Position numbers and translations under genes: made by a program. Below, one piece after another: positions 18,764 to 27,005 of a stretch of DNA of 64,000 nt. Origin of the DNA: Thermococcus sp. LS1 (lineage in GTDB: Archaea; Methanobacteriota_B; Thermococci; Thermococcales; Thermococcaceae). The notes beneath the pieces were generated by a model. That model was not told the DNA's origin. It made no database searches and saw only the letters and a program-made list of their open reading frames with translations. The stretch covers positions 496,001 through 560,000 of the forward strand of contig NZ_SNUJ01000001.1 of the NCBI RefSeq assembly GCF_012027395.1, written 5' to 3'. How positions within the stretch are numbered: the stretch's first letter is position 1; every line of letters begins with the position of its first letter.

Positions 18764-18796
18764 CACAACCACCATTGTTATTCCAATGTTGTTAAC

Positions 18797-18805
18797 TTTA
18801 TAAAA
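18797..18805 (-). promoter_or_regulatory. TATA box for the GH-like/toroid gene pair
   Basis: TTTTATAAA on the minus strand lies about 25 bases upstream of the ATG at 18775 and 38 bases upstream of the ATG at 18763, inside a very AT-rich 75-base gap. The distances fit an archaeal promoter for the two-gene operon. Confidence 0.55.
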
Positions 18806-18838
18806 TTTTCTATTTTCCGTTCTTATTGAGTAGTATCC

Positions 18839-19174
18839 TCATATCCACCCAACAGGCTCTACTTCTATCGCCGCAACACCGTACTTCTTCTCCTTATCCT
18901 CGCTGTAGAACTTTCTGTAAACCTTCACACCTTCCTCGATGCTCTCTACCCCTGGTAAGACGTTCTCAAGACCCTCCTTCTCCAGCATCTCTCTGAAGGA
19001 GGAGTAGACTCTGATGTCCTTCACGACCACCATGAGCTTGTTCTCGAAGATTATCGTATCGCCCGGCTTTATCCCCTGCCTCTTCTCGTCGTAGAGCCTT
19101 CCCTCGACCTTCTTCCTGCCCTCGGCTATCGCCTTGAGGTACTCCTCCTGAAGACCCATTCTCCACGTTACCAT
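18839..19174 (-). CDS. ASCH-domain protein
   Basis: This 111-residue protein begins at the ATG after GGTGGGA. It shows the ASCH pattern: LQEEYLKAIAEGRKKVEGRL (the conserved G-K-K-x-x-E-x-R), then IKPGDTIIFEN and a beta-barrel end with YGVAAIEVEPVG. ASCH domains are PUA-like and bind RNA or modified nucleosides; some are nucleases or amidohydrolases. It starts 9 bases after the stop of the flavoprotein gene and is probably cotranscribed. Confidence 0.85.
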   Translation of the reverse strand: MVTWRMGLQEEYLKAIAEGRKKVEGRLYDEKRQGIKPGDTIIFENKLMVVVKDIRVYSSFREMLEKEGLENVLPGVESIEEGVKVYRKFYSEDKEKKYGVAAIEVEPVGWI

Positions 19175-19183
19175 ACTCCCACC

Positions 19184-20296
19184 TCACACGAGGTACCTGA
19201 CGATGCTCGGGCTTATCCTCAGGAGCTTCGCAAGGAGCTTTGGCCTTCTAAGTATGGCTTTGGTGGTCTTAACATGGTCATCGAAGTCAGCTTGACTCTC
19301 TATTACCTCCCTTGCCTCCTCACTTCCGAGAACCTCAAAAATCTTTTCGATGTCGTCCTGACTCAGGCCCCTGAAGACTTTCCTGAAGCGAAGCCCGAAG
19401 GATATCTGTCTCTTTATGTTCTTGCACAGCTTTTCGTATTCCTCGGGCCTGCCTTCGAGAAGGGCGCTTCTAAGGGCGTGGGCGCAGATCATCCCGAAGA
19501 CTATTCCTCCCGCCGTCGTGGGCTTTATCTGAAGTGCCGCATCGCCTATAAGCGCCACATTCCCCCTTATCCAGGGCTTTCTCACGCCAAAACCGACGCT
19601 TCCGGCCTTGAACTCGACCACAGCGTTCGGCTTGAGCATCCTGATCTTGAGGAACCTGTAGAGTGCTTCAAGGCTTCCGAAGGTTCCGACTCTGGCCAGA
19701 CTCTCGTTTACCGGCGCCACCCAGAAGAAGAACTCCTCGTTGATGTCCTTGTTCACCCATACCTCTACGAAGTCAGGCTTGAACTCACCAACGACCTCGA
19801 CCTCGTAGCCGCTCAGGAACTCTGCCTTTGTCTGAGCTCCAATGGCTTTTGCCACGGTGCTGCTCACGCCGTCGGCGCCAACGTAGAAGCCAGCTTCGAT
19901 CTCAAACCTCTCGCCGAACCTCTGAAGAACTGCCCTTCCGTTCTTGAAGCCTAAGAAAGTTGTGCTCATGTAATAGTCGGCTCCCCTCCTAACGGCTCTC
20001 TCGGCGAGGCTCTTCTCAAGGATTTTCCTGTCGACAAGGTAAGCCTGCGGTGATTTTCTCTCAATCTCGAAGCTCTGTATTCTGGAGTAGAAGACTGCTC
20101 CCCTAAGCTTGTTGAGGATGGCCTCCTCCGGAAGACCGAGCCTCTCGAAGTTCTCGGCCCCTATTATCCCGGTGCAGGCCTTTCCCCCGAAGGAGCCCTT
20201 CTTCTCCACCACCGCTACTTTGAAGTCCCTAGCGAGCAGGTTAGCGAGATAATTGCCAACGGGTCCGCCACCGATTATAAGAACGTCGTACCTCAT
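19184..20296 (-). CDS. Geranylgeranyl-reductase-family FAD flavoprotein
   Basis: The start is the ATG at 20296 after GGGGTGAGA. The N-terminus has the FAD-binding IIGGGPVGNYLANLL, and the middle has YVGADGVSSTVAKAIG and the GD motif in RGNVALIGDAALQIKPTTAGG, which are hallmarks of the geranylgeranyl reductase/p-hydroxybenzoate hydroxylase fold. Members hydrogenate isoprenoid chains of archaeal lipids or quinones. The substrate is not determined by sequence; a second flavoprotein at 54698 belongs to a different group. The divergent pcp gene shares the short upstream region. Confidence 0.8.
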   Translation of the reverse strand: MRYDVLIIGGGPVGNYLANLLARDFKVAVVEKKGSFGGKACTGIIGAENFERLGLPEEAILNKLRGAVFYSRIQSFEIERKSPQAYLVDRKILEKSLAERAVRRGADYYMSTTFLGFKNGRAVLQRFGERFEIEAGFYVGADGVSSTVAKAIGAQTKAEFLSGYEVEVVGEFKPDFVEVWVNKDINEEFFFWVAPVNESLARVGTFGSLEALYRFLKIRMLKPNAVVEFKAGSVGFGVRKPWIRGNVALIGDAALQIKPTTAGGIVFGMICAHALRSALLEGRPEEYEKLCKNIKRQISFGLRFRKVFRGLSQDDIEKIFEVLGSEEAREVIESQADFDDHVKTTKAILRRPKLLAKLLRISPSIVRYLV

Positions 20297-20357
20297 TCTC
20301 ACCCCTCAAGCTGAGTGTGTTTTTAAACCTAAAAACCTAACCTTTTCGGTGGTCATC

Positions 20358-20960
20358 ATGAAGGTGCTGATTACTGGTTTCGAGCCCTTTGGTGGGGAGG
20401 AAATAAATCCCTCGTGGGAGGCAGTCAGGAGGCTGCCGGACGAGATCGCCGGTGCGGAGCTGATAAAGCGCCAGCTTCCAGTAACCTTCAGGGGCGTGAG
20501 GGAGCTCCTGCCGAGGCTCATAGTGGAGACAAAGCCGGATCTGGTCATTCTGACCGGGCAGGCCGGCGGGAGACCGAACATCACGGTGGAGCGCGTTGCC
20601 ATAAACGTAATGGACTCGACGATGCCCGATAACGAGGGTTTTGTCCCAGAGGACGAGCCGATTTTTGAGGGGGCACCGGATGCATACTTTGCCACACTTC
20701 CAATAAAGGCCATCGTGAAGGCTTTGAGGGAAGCAAAGATACCCGCGGCCGTTTCAAACACCGCCGGAACCTACGTCTGCAACACGGCTATGTACACTGC
20801 CCTCCATACGATAGCCGTCGCGGGAATGGAAACCAAAGCCGGCTTCATCCACGTGCCTTTCATCCATGAGCAGGCCCTCGACAAGCCGAGGCCTTCAATG
20901 GCCTTAGAAACGGTAGTGAAGGCCTATGAGGTTATCACTAAAACCTCGCTGAAAGCCTGA
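20358..20960 (+). CDS. pcp: Pyrrolidone-carboxylate peptidase (pyroglutamyl peptidase I)
   Basis: The ATG at 20358 (MKVLITGFEPFGGEEINPSW) follows GGTGGTCATC and yields 200 residues, typical for C15 peptidases. The catalytic triad is visible: Glu in VERVAINVMD, Cys141 in NTAGTYVCNTAMY, and His in GFIHVPFIHEQ. The enzyme removes N-terminal pyroglutamate from peptides in the cytoplasm. A TATA-like TTTTTAAACC lies about 35 bases upstream. Confidence 0.96.
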   Translation: MKVLITGFEPFGGEEINPSWEAVRRLPDEIAGAELIKRQLPVTFRGVRELLPRLIVETKPDLVILTGQAGGRPNITVERVAINVMDSTMPDNEGFVPEDEPIFEGAPDAYFATLPIKAIVKALREAKIPAAVSNTAGTYVCNTAMYTALHTIAVAGMETKAGFIHVPFIHEQALDKPRPSMALETVVKAYEVITKTSLKA

Positions 20961-21001
20961 TAACCTTTTTAAGGCCCTTCTCTAACTTTTTACAAAACCC
21001 C

Positions 21002-23005
21002 TTGAGGGTGGTGCCTATTCTAATCCTCGGAATTGACATAATAAGCGAGCACCCAAAGAGGTTTGCCGTCGTGAGCTGGTTCAACGGCAGACTAGAGAGA
21101 AAGGGTGAGTTCACTCTATACCGCTTAATCCGTTTCATCCAGAGCAAGAGACCGGATATAGTTGCCATGGACAGCGTTACCGAGCTGGGTGACGACCTGA
21201 GAAAGTTCCTCCGGGCGCTACCCAGCGGGACGAAGCTCGTCCAGGTGACCGGGAGACCCGGGGAACAGCGCTCTCTCTGGGGCCTCGCGAGGGAGCAGGG
21301 GATAAGGATAACCGACAAGTTCGACCCCTACGAAGAAGCTAAAGTCTGCGCTCTCCTAGCTTCGAAAGGAATAGGTTATGAAGTTCTGGCCTTCGAGGAT
21401 GAGGTCATAATCAAGGTAACACGCGGTAGGAGTCATGGGAAAGGCGGCTGGAGCCAGGACCGCTATAGGAAGCGCGTCCACAACCTGGTTAGAGACAAGG
21501 TTAGGGAGATAGAGGACAGGCTGAGGAGGGCCGACGTTCCCTTTGATTTAGAAGTTGAAGAGAAGGACTACGGCCTGGCGAAGGGCGAGTTTAAGGTCTA
21601 CGCGAGCAGGGAAGAGCTGGCTGGCTTAATAAGACCCATGCGCGGCGGCGACGTCGAGGTTAGGATTTACCCCGTCGAGAGAGCCGAGCTGGGTTTTGCT
21701 CCGCTGAAGAGCGAGAGAGCCATAGAGGAGCGCAGAAGCATAATAGTCGGCATAGATCCGGGAATAACCGTTGGAATAGCGGCTATCGATTTAAGTGGAA
21801 ACATAGTGGCGCTCCACAGCGAGAGGAACATGCCCGTTGGCGAGGTCTTCCGCTTCATAAGCGACGTCGGTCATCCGGTGATAGTGGCAACCGACGTTAA
21901 TCCAGCCCCGGGTTTCGTTGAGAAAATAGCTCGATCCTTCAAGGCCCAGCTCTTCGTCCCGAGGGAGAGCCTCCGCGTGGAGGAGAAAAACGAGCTTTTG
22001 AGAAACCTTGGTGTAAGCGTTGAGGACGATCACCAGCGCGACGCCTTGGCTGCAGCCTACAAGGCCTACCTTCGCCTGAAGCCCAAGCTGGAGCATGTAG
22101 AGGCGAAGCTGAGGGAAGCCGGGCTGATCAAAAAAGCGGATGAGGTCAAGGCCCTTGTGATTCAGGGCTACAACCTCGGCGAGGCTATGCAGCGCGTAAC
22201 CCTCCGTGAGAGGCCGAAGAGGGAAGAGGAGAAGCCTGAGGAAAAGCCGAGCGTTGATCTTGGACCCTATCTCAGGAGAATTCGCGAGCTTGAAAAGAGG
22301 ATTGAGTTCCTTGAGAGGGAAAACGCTGAGCTGAGGGAAATCATAAAGGAGCAGAGGAAGACGATAGGGCGGCTCGAGCGCAGGCTTGTTGACTATGACG
22401 AGGAGGTCAGAAGGAAGGTTCTCCGCGAGAGGGAGCTTGAGGCTAAGGTCAAGCGCATAGAGAGGCTTGAGAGGGAACTTAGAGAGGCCAAGGCGATAAT
22501 TGAAAGGCTGAGCAGGGATTTGGCTCAAGTTAAGCGGATGAACGTCGTTGAGATACGGGGAAGTGCAGTTCCGCTCAGGGTCATGGAGGTTCTCAGCTGG
22601 CGCGAGCTCGAGAGGCTTGAGAGGGAGATAGGCATAAGGAGGGGTGACGTCCTCTTCGTGGTTAATCCCGCTGGAGCTGGAAAAGCCATAGCGGAGTCTC
22701 TGGTCGAAAAGAAAATCCGTGCGCTGATAACCGAGAAGCCCCTGCCTCAAGCCGTCGCTGAGATTCTCAGAGAAGCTCACGTACCATTTTTCACCTCTGA
22801 AGAGCTGGACGTCAAAAGGGTTGACGAGTTTGCCGTCGTGGAGAGGGAAACACTGGAGAAGGCCATCGAGGAACTCTTGGCGAAGTGGGAGGAGGAAGAC
22901 CGCGAGAGGGAAACTGAAAAGTTCCTCCGCCTTATCGAGGAATACCGCATTGAGAGGGCCAAAGAGCTGATGAGAAAAGCTGAGGACGAGTCTAAATCCT
23001 ACTGA
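21002..23005 (+). CDS. DUF460 RNase H/RuvC-like protein with coiled coil
   Basis: The start is TTG 21002 or one of the in-frame GTG codons at 21008/21011; CCTTTTTAAGG at 20962-20972 is the likely TATA box. There are two RNase H-like halves: LILGIDIISEHPKRFAVVSW, and IIVGIDPGITVGIAAIDL with VIVATDVNPAPGF and EDDHQRDALAAAYKAY, resembling the acidic residues of RuvC/YqgF nucleases. Next come a long coiled coil (about residues 410-520) and an alpha/beta domain at the C-terminus. Archaeal DUF460 proteins are predicted nucleases without an established role. The last 14 bases overlap the convergent regulator gene. Confidence 0.82.
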   Translation: MRVVPILILGIDIISEHPKRFAVVSWFNGRLERKGEFTLYRLIRFIQSKRPDIVAMDSVTELGDDLRKFLRALPSGTKLVQVTGRPGEQRSLWGLAREQGIRITDKFDPYEEAKVCALLASKGIGYEVLAFEDEVIIKVTRGRSHGKGGWSQDRYRKRVHNLVRDKVREIEDRLRRADVPFDLEVEEKDYGLAKGEFKVYASREELAGLIRPMRGGDVEVRIYPVERAELGFAPLKSERAIEERRSIIVGIDPGITVGIAAIDLSGNIVALHSERNMPVGEVFRFISDVGHPVIVATDVNPAPGFVEKIARSFKAQLFVPRESLRVEEKNELLRNLGVSVEDDHQRDALAAAYKAYLRLKPKLEHVEAKLREAGLIKKADEVKALVIQGYNLGEAMQRVTLRERPKREEEKPEEKPSVDLGPYLRRIRELEKRIEFLERENAELREIIKEQRKTIGRLERRLVDYDEEVRRKVLRERELEAKVKRIERLERELREAKAIIERLSRDLAQVKRMNVVEIRGSAVPLRVMEVLSWRELERLEREIGIRRGDVLFVVNPAGAGKAIAESLVEKKIRALITEKPLPQAVAEILREAHVPFFTSEELDVKRVDEFAVVERETLEKAIEELLAKWEEEDRERETEKFLRLIEEYRIERAKELMRKAEDESKSY

Positions 23006-23288
23006 GGATCTTCTTCAACGTCGCTAGGTACTCTGTTATTTCCTTTGCTCCTTTTTCCGTTATTTTAACTGCAGTTCTAGGTCTATCGGCGATTACCTTG
23101 TAGATATCAACGTAGCCGGCTTTTTCAAGAGCCTTTAAATGTGAGTCAAGGTTTCCGGGCGTTACCTCGAGGACTTCGAGCAGATCTCGGAACAAGACCT
23201 TTTCTCTGGGCAGAAGAAAGAGCATAATGCCTAGCCTGATCGGATTTCCAAGGACGTGGTTCTTCGTCAGCTCCCGCAGGGGCTCCAT
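22992..23288 (-). CDS. Winged-helix transcriptional regulator
   Basis: The 98-residue protein starts at the ATG following GGTGATAAA. It reads as a compact winged helix: GNPIRLGIMLFLLPREK (helix 1), VLFRDLLEVLEVTPGNLDSH (helix-turn-helix), LKALEKAGYVDI and a wing with PRTAVKITEKGAKEI. It resembles the HTH_34/ArsR-like group that pairs with membrane proteins. It lies 9 bases after a membrane-protein gene, so it probably controls that operon, perhaps through the palindrome at 23955. Confidence 0.85.
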   Translation of the reverse strand: MEPLRELTKNHVLGNPIRLGIMLFLLPREKVLFRDLLEVLEVTPGNLDSHLKALEKAGYVDIYKVIADRPRTAVKITEKGAKEITEYLATLKKILSRI

Positions 23289-23297
23289 TTTATCACC

Positions 23298-23900
23298 CTA
23301 CTCGATGGCCTTGAAGGCGTTGTGGATGTAGATGAGTATCGTGACCGCGAAGCCTAAAGCCACGACGAAGCCGGCCAGAATCATGGCTCCGTTCTCCATG
23401 TTCCAGACGATGGGAATGTGTATTCCCGGAATGAGGAATGCGGGAATCATCTCCTTCTCGCCTCTCATGACGAGGGCGAACATCCCTGCAATCGATATAG
23501 TTATGAAGCTCAGGAAACCGACGGCAAGCCTCGCTTCAGCGTTAACTGCTATTGACGTCTGGGGAATTGCTATCCAGCCTATTGCTATCCCGAGAATCCA
23601 CGAGAAGGCAATGAGCATTCCCTCCCTTTTTGAGGACTCCATCTCTCTGCCGGTTGCCTTTGCTATCTTGACGAACCTCTTCCACACCCTTCCTGTGAAC
23701 GTTATCGCCACGATAAAGGCAATCGGCCAGTAGACAAGGTTGAACTGCCATGGTACATCAAGGAGTGCCAGGATGTCGTAGTAGAGGAGCATTATTGCCA
23801 GCCATACCGCGAAGTTCAGGGCACCGTACATCTTTCCGGCGGCGATCAGCTTTCGCTCTACCTTCTCAAGCACACTCTTAAGCTCCCGAACCTCTTCCAT
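23298..23900 (-). CDS. Five-helix membrane protein paired with a winged-helix regulator
   Basis: The ATG at 23900 follows GAGGTGAT. The product (200 residues) has a short charged N-terminus (MEEVRELKSVLEKVERK) and about five or six membrane segments, ending in a basic tail. I recognise no named family. Two-gene operons of this kind (multi-helix membrane protein plus small HTH protein) are common in archaea and are suspected stress or signalling modules; that is an inference. Confidence 0.7.
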   Translation of the reverse strand: MEEVRELKSVLEKVERKLIAAGKMYGALNFAVWLAIMLLYYDILALLDVPWQFNLVYWPIAFIVAITFTGRVWKRFVKIAKATGREMESSKREGMLIAFSWILGIAIGWIAIPQTSIAVNAEARLAVGFLSFITISIAGMFALVMRGEKEMIPAFLIPGIHIPIVWNMENGAMILAGFVVALGFAVTILIYIHNAFKAIE

Positions 23901-23934
23901 ATCCATCACCTCGATTAGAACTAGGTGGTGAAAC

Positions 23935-23967
23935 TATTTATAACCGGTTGAAACTCTGAAATTCAGA
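23935..23967 (-). promoter_or_regulatory. Promoter and palindrome upstream of the membrane-protein/regulator pair
   Basis: On the minus strand AACCGG followed by TTATAAATAG (23935-23949) gives a BRE and TATA box about 40 bases before the start. Just upstream, TCTGAAATTCAGA (23955-23967) is a 13-bp palindrome with an odd centre. It is a plausible operator for the regulator encoded in the same operon. Confidence 0.5.
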
Positions 23968-24006
23968 AAAACAACTAAAAGTTCTCCACACAAATTTGGG
24001 TGGTAT

Positions 24007-24984
24007 TTAGTCCTGTTCCATCCTGAAGGTCAGCCCCTTCTCCCTAGCCTTTCTCTCTACCTGTAACCTGAACTGGCAGGCCTTGCATATATCGCCTGTT
24101 GTCGGCTGACCACATATCTTGCAGCGATTAAGCTCGCTCGTCTTCTTCGTGTAGGTCTTCGCTATGAGCGGGAAGAGCTTGTCGTAGCTCCTGAGAATCT
24201 GGTACTTCGTTCCCGGATGCTTCTCCTCCATCTCGTTAAGCCAGTCCCTTATCTCGGCGCGGAAGGCTTCAACAGCGTAGGGGCACTCGCTCAAATCGAC
24301 TTCAATCTCGTTCAGCACCGCGTAGAGTATTATCTCCTTCTCGGGAATCTCGCGGAGGGGCTTTATCCTTGGAACCAGCTCGGGGTGAATCTCCTCGTAG
24401 TAAGGTCCTGTCCTTCCGAGGCGGGCGATATCTCCTCTGAGAATGTTCATTATGAACATCTGAACCTCATCGTCGAGGTTGTGGCCTACAGCCAGCTTAT
24501 CGGCCTCCACATCTTTGGCCGCGTAGTTGAGGAGCCATCTCCTCCAAACTCCGCAGTAGGAGCAGGCACCCACTCTTTCACCTTTCTCAAAGCTTCCCAT
24601 TATCTCAACTGTCTCGTCGAGGGTGAAGCCTATGTACTCCTTGAAGGAATAGATTCTATGCTCTATTCCGAGCTTCTTGGCGTTTCTCTTGGCTATCTCC
24701 ACGCTCGGTGGACGGTAGCCGGCTATTCCCTCGTCTATCGTTACCGCTACCAGCTCGAAGGGGAACTTTTTCTGGAGCTTAGCAAGGAGGTGGAGCAGAA
24801 CGACGCTATCCTTCCCGCCGCTCACACCAACGGCTATCCTCTCGCCCTTCTCAATAAGGCGGTACCTCTTAACAGTCTCCTTGAACTTCTTCTCCACCAT
24901 CTCGTTGAAGTGCCTCTTACAGTAGTATCTCCCGGTGTAGCGTGCATGATAGACGGCTGGTCTCCCACATTTAGAGCATCTCAT
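24007..24984 (-). CDS. TtuA/NcsA-family tRNA 2-thiolation protein, copy 1
   Basis: The 325-residue protein has an N-terminal zinc-binding module (CSKCG near residues 3-6 and CKRH at 22-25), the PP-loop SGGKDS (55-60), three Cys placed for an Fe-S cluster (C141 and C144 in GACSYCG, C234 in LSECPYA), and a C-terminal Cys cluster (CKICG..CKAC). The family adenylates uridine in tRNA and inserts sulfur: U54 in TtuA or U34 in Ncs6-type enzymes. Which position this copy modifies is undecided, because a paralog lies at 53739. Confidence 0.9.
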   Translation of the reverse strand: MRCSKCGRPAVYHARYTGRYYCKRHFNEMVEKKFKETVKRYRLIEKGERIAVGVSGGKDSVVLLHLLAKLQKKFPFELVAVTIDEGIAGYRPPSVEIAKRNAKKLGIEHRIYSFKEYIGFTLDETVEIMGSFEKGERVGACSYCGVWRRWLLNYAAKDVEADKLAVGHNLDDEVQMFIMNILRGDIARLGRTGPYYEEIHPELVPRIKPLREIPEKEIILYAVLNEIEVDLSECPYAVEAFRAEIRDWLNEMEEKHPGTKYQILRSYDKLFPLIAKTYTKKTSELNRCKICGQPTTGDICKACQFRLQVERKAREKGLTFRMEQD

Positions 24985-25089
24985 GCTATCCCCAAGTGGG
25001 TAATCTCGCGAGCTTAAAAAAATTCACATTGGAGGATATTCTATCGAAATATTAATATTGTTTAAATTAAAAAAAGTATTGGTGGGAAA

Positions 25090-25818
25090 ATGCTGAGCAC
25101 CGGTATAGAGAAGTTTGACAAACTCATAGGTGGTGGGCTTTTAGAAGATTCCGTCTTGTTGATTGTTTATGATACGTATTCTATCGGATGGGCCCTGGGT
25201 GCTAAAATTCTAAAAAATAGGATGGACATGGGCGATTTTGGGGTAATAATAAATACTGTCCTCCCTCTTTCTGCTCTCAACATGGAGCTAAACTTTGCTG
25301 GTATCGATATATATCATGAGGGAGAACGCGAAAATTTGGGTGTTATTGATATCTTTGCATCATATAACCAGTTAAGATACCCTCATCGTTACGTGCGTAC
25401 CTTACCAAATTCGGATGTATCTACCTTCATTCCAAAGTATGTTGCGGCTTACAGGCAGCTGCTCAGGGAATATGTAAAAGACAGAAGGCCGGTGGGTTTA
25501 GTAGTAACATCTGACGGATTTGGATTTCTAATGGGGGAACGTACTTCAATCCGCCTAAATCAGAAAATTTTTGCATTAAAAGAAACCGCGAGAATAACTG
25601 AAAACAGGAAGAGACCAATAAATATCTGGTTGCTAAACAAAGATCGTGTGTCAAAACGATACATGTCTTGGCTGGCATTGTACAGTCAGTATATTGTCGA
25701 GTTTCGTTCTGGTGACCTGAAATACGAAGAGATGATCATAAGAAAATCTCCACTACCTGACTTTGAGCCGGGAGCTTATAAATTCCGGATAAAAGGAGGT
25801 AAAATAAGGATATCTTAG
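25090..25818 (+). CDS. Degenerate RadA/KaiC-like protein lacking a Walker A motif
   Basis: The ATG follows TTGGTGGGA. The 242-residue product opens like KaiC/RadA domains (MLSTGIEKFDKLIGGGLLED), but where the P-loop GxxxxGKT should be it reads VYDTYSIGWALG, so ATP binding is probably lost. Downstream parts still look like a RecA fold (VGLVVTSDGFGFLMG as the Walker B strand region). The gene is AT-rich, has an AT-rich promoter (TTTAAATT near 25058) and abuts the convergent protease gene. It may be a regulatory or structural relative; I assign no function. Confidence 0.6.
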   Translation: MLSTGIEKFDKLIGGGLLEDSVLLIVYDTYSIGWALGAKILKNRMDMGDFGVIINTVLPLSALNMELNFAGIDIYHEGERENLGVIDIFASYNQLRYPHRYVRTLPNSDVSTFIPKYVAAYRQLLREYVKDRRPVGLVVTSDGFGFLMGERTSIRLNQKIFALKETARITENRKRPINIWLLNKDRVSKRYMSWLALYSQYIVEFRSGDLKYEEMIIRKSPLPDFEPGAYKFRIKGGKIRIS

Positions 25819-26954
25819 CCCATAATGCCCCTTAAGGCTGGCCACAGGTTCAGCGCCAGGAGGAACAACCCGACTCCTATCGTGAAGTATCTTACGGGCT
25901 TGGCCACATTTTCCGGCAGATACGTCTTGACTACATCATCGAGCATCCTGCCGCCGTCCAATGGAACGAGTGGGAAAAGGTTCATGAGGCCGATTCCAAG
26001 GTTGAGCACGTATATCCAGTAGAACGTGAAGAACAGCGGAAAGATTATGTCCTCGTGTCCTACCTTTGAGACATAGTGTGGTGCTGGATAAATACCAATA
26101 TAACCTCTTTCCGGGTTATCTGGGTGCGCTCCGAGCTTCAGCTGGAGGTTTATTTCATTCCCGTCCCTCAATACTGTGATTGTCAGCACCTGGCCTGGCT
26201 TAGTCGTGTTCATGAAATTAATGAACTGCTCCATGTCCTTGATCTGCTGACCGTCCATTGCGATTATTACATCCCCCTGCTGGAGAACACCGTAAGCGGG
26301 ACCGTCTTCAAGGACTCCAGAGACGAGTATTCCTGCCGGCTGGAGAACCGGGGTTATTGCGAAGTTGATTATGAGAACTGCTATCAGAGCCGTCACTATG
26401 TTGGCGAGCGAGCCTGCGCCGTAAACCCTCAGCCTCGTTCTCAGTGGGGCTTTCTCAAGGGCCTCCTCGTCGGGCTCAACAAAGGCACCGGGGATTACGG
26501 CGAGAAGAACCAAACCGACTGACTTGAGGGGCAGATTTTCAGCCCTTGCGACTACTCCGTGACTCAGCTCGTGGACGACCATGACAACTACAAGGGCTAT
26601 CAGGCCGTATGAGAGGGGAATCGTAATGCCGGGTATCACAAGCTGGACTCCGGCCTGCTCGCCTCCGGTCTGTATCGTATTCATCGCGGTCTTTAGAAGG
26701 GCGTAGAAGACATAGGCCATGCCAAGGAAGCCGAGGGCTATTCCTATATCTCCATAAACCCTCCAGAAGCGCTTCCATCTATGGGCGAGATTGTCTATGA
26801 AGCCTAACAGTTTCTTTGTTCGCCACATGGCTATGAAAAGGTCAACAGCCAAGCCCTCTTCATTCTCTTCGTCGTATTTTCTCCCGAAGAGGGCGTAGAG
26901 CACAGCCCAAAATGCTAGGATGCCAATGATTATCATGATGAGCGTGCTGTTCAT
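25815..26954 (-). CDS. Site-2-type membrane metalloprotease (M50) with PDZ domain
   Basis: I chose the ATG at 26954 after AGGTGACTCAA. The zinc motif HELSH (residues 128-132) lies in a membrane segment, and the second metal site is LFPLVPLDGGRML near the C-terminus. Between them is a PDZ domain (VLEDGPAYGVLQQGDVIIAM, LTITVLRDGNEINL). Site-2 proteases cleave membrane-embedded substrates in signalling or quality control. The gene is monocistronic and converges on the KaiC-like gene with a 4-base overlap. Confidence 0.92.
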   Translation of the reverse strand: MNSTLIMIIIGILAFWAVLYALFGRKYDEENEEGLAVDLFIAMWRTKKLLGFIDNLAHRWKRFWRVYGDIGIALGFLGMAYVFYALLKTAMNTIQTGGEQAGVQLVIPGITIPLSYGLIALVVVMVVHELSHGVVARAENLPLKSVGLVLLAVIPGAFVEPDEEALEKAPLRTRLRVYGAGSLANIVTALIAVLIINFAITPVLQPAGILVSGVLEDGPAYGVLQQGDVIIAMDGQQIKDMEQFINFMNTTKPGQVLTITVLRDGNEINLQLKLGAHPDNPERGYIGIYPAPHYVSKVGHEDIIFPLFFTFYWIYVLNLGIGLMNLFPLVPLDGGRMLDDVVKTYLPENVAKPVRYFTIGVGLFLLALNLWPALRGIMG

Positions 26955-27005
26955 TTGAGTCACCTAATAAAGCGTTTTCGAGCTGAGTTTAAAAAGTAAT
27001 CGCAC

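Noticed and set aside
20930-20945. TATCAC near the end of pcp as a TrmBL1 site
   Set aside because: No matching GTGATA half at 5-base spacing.
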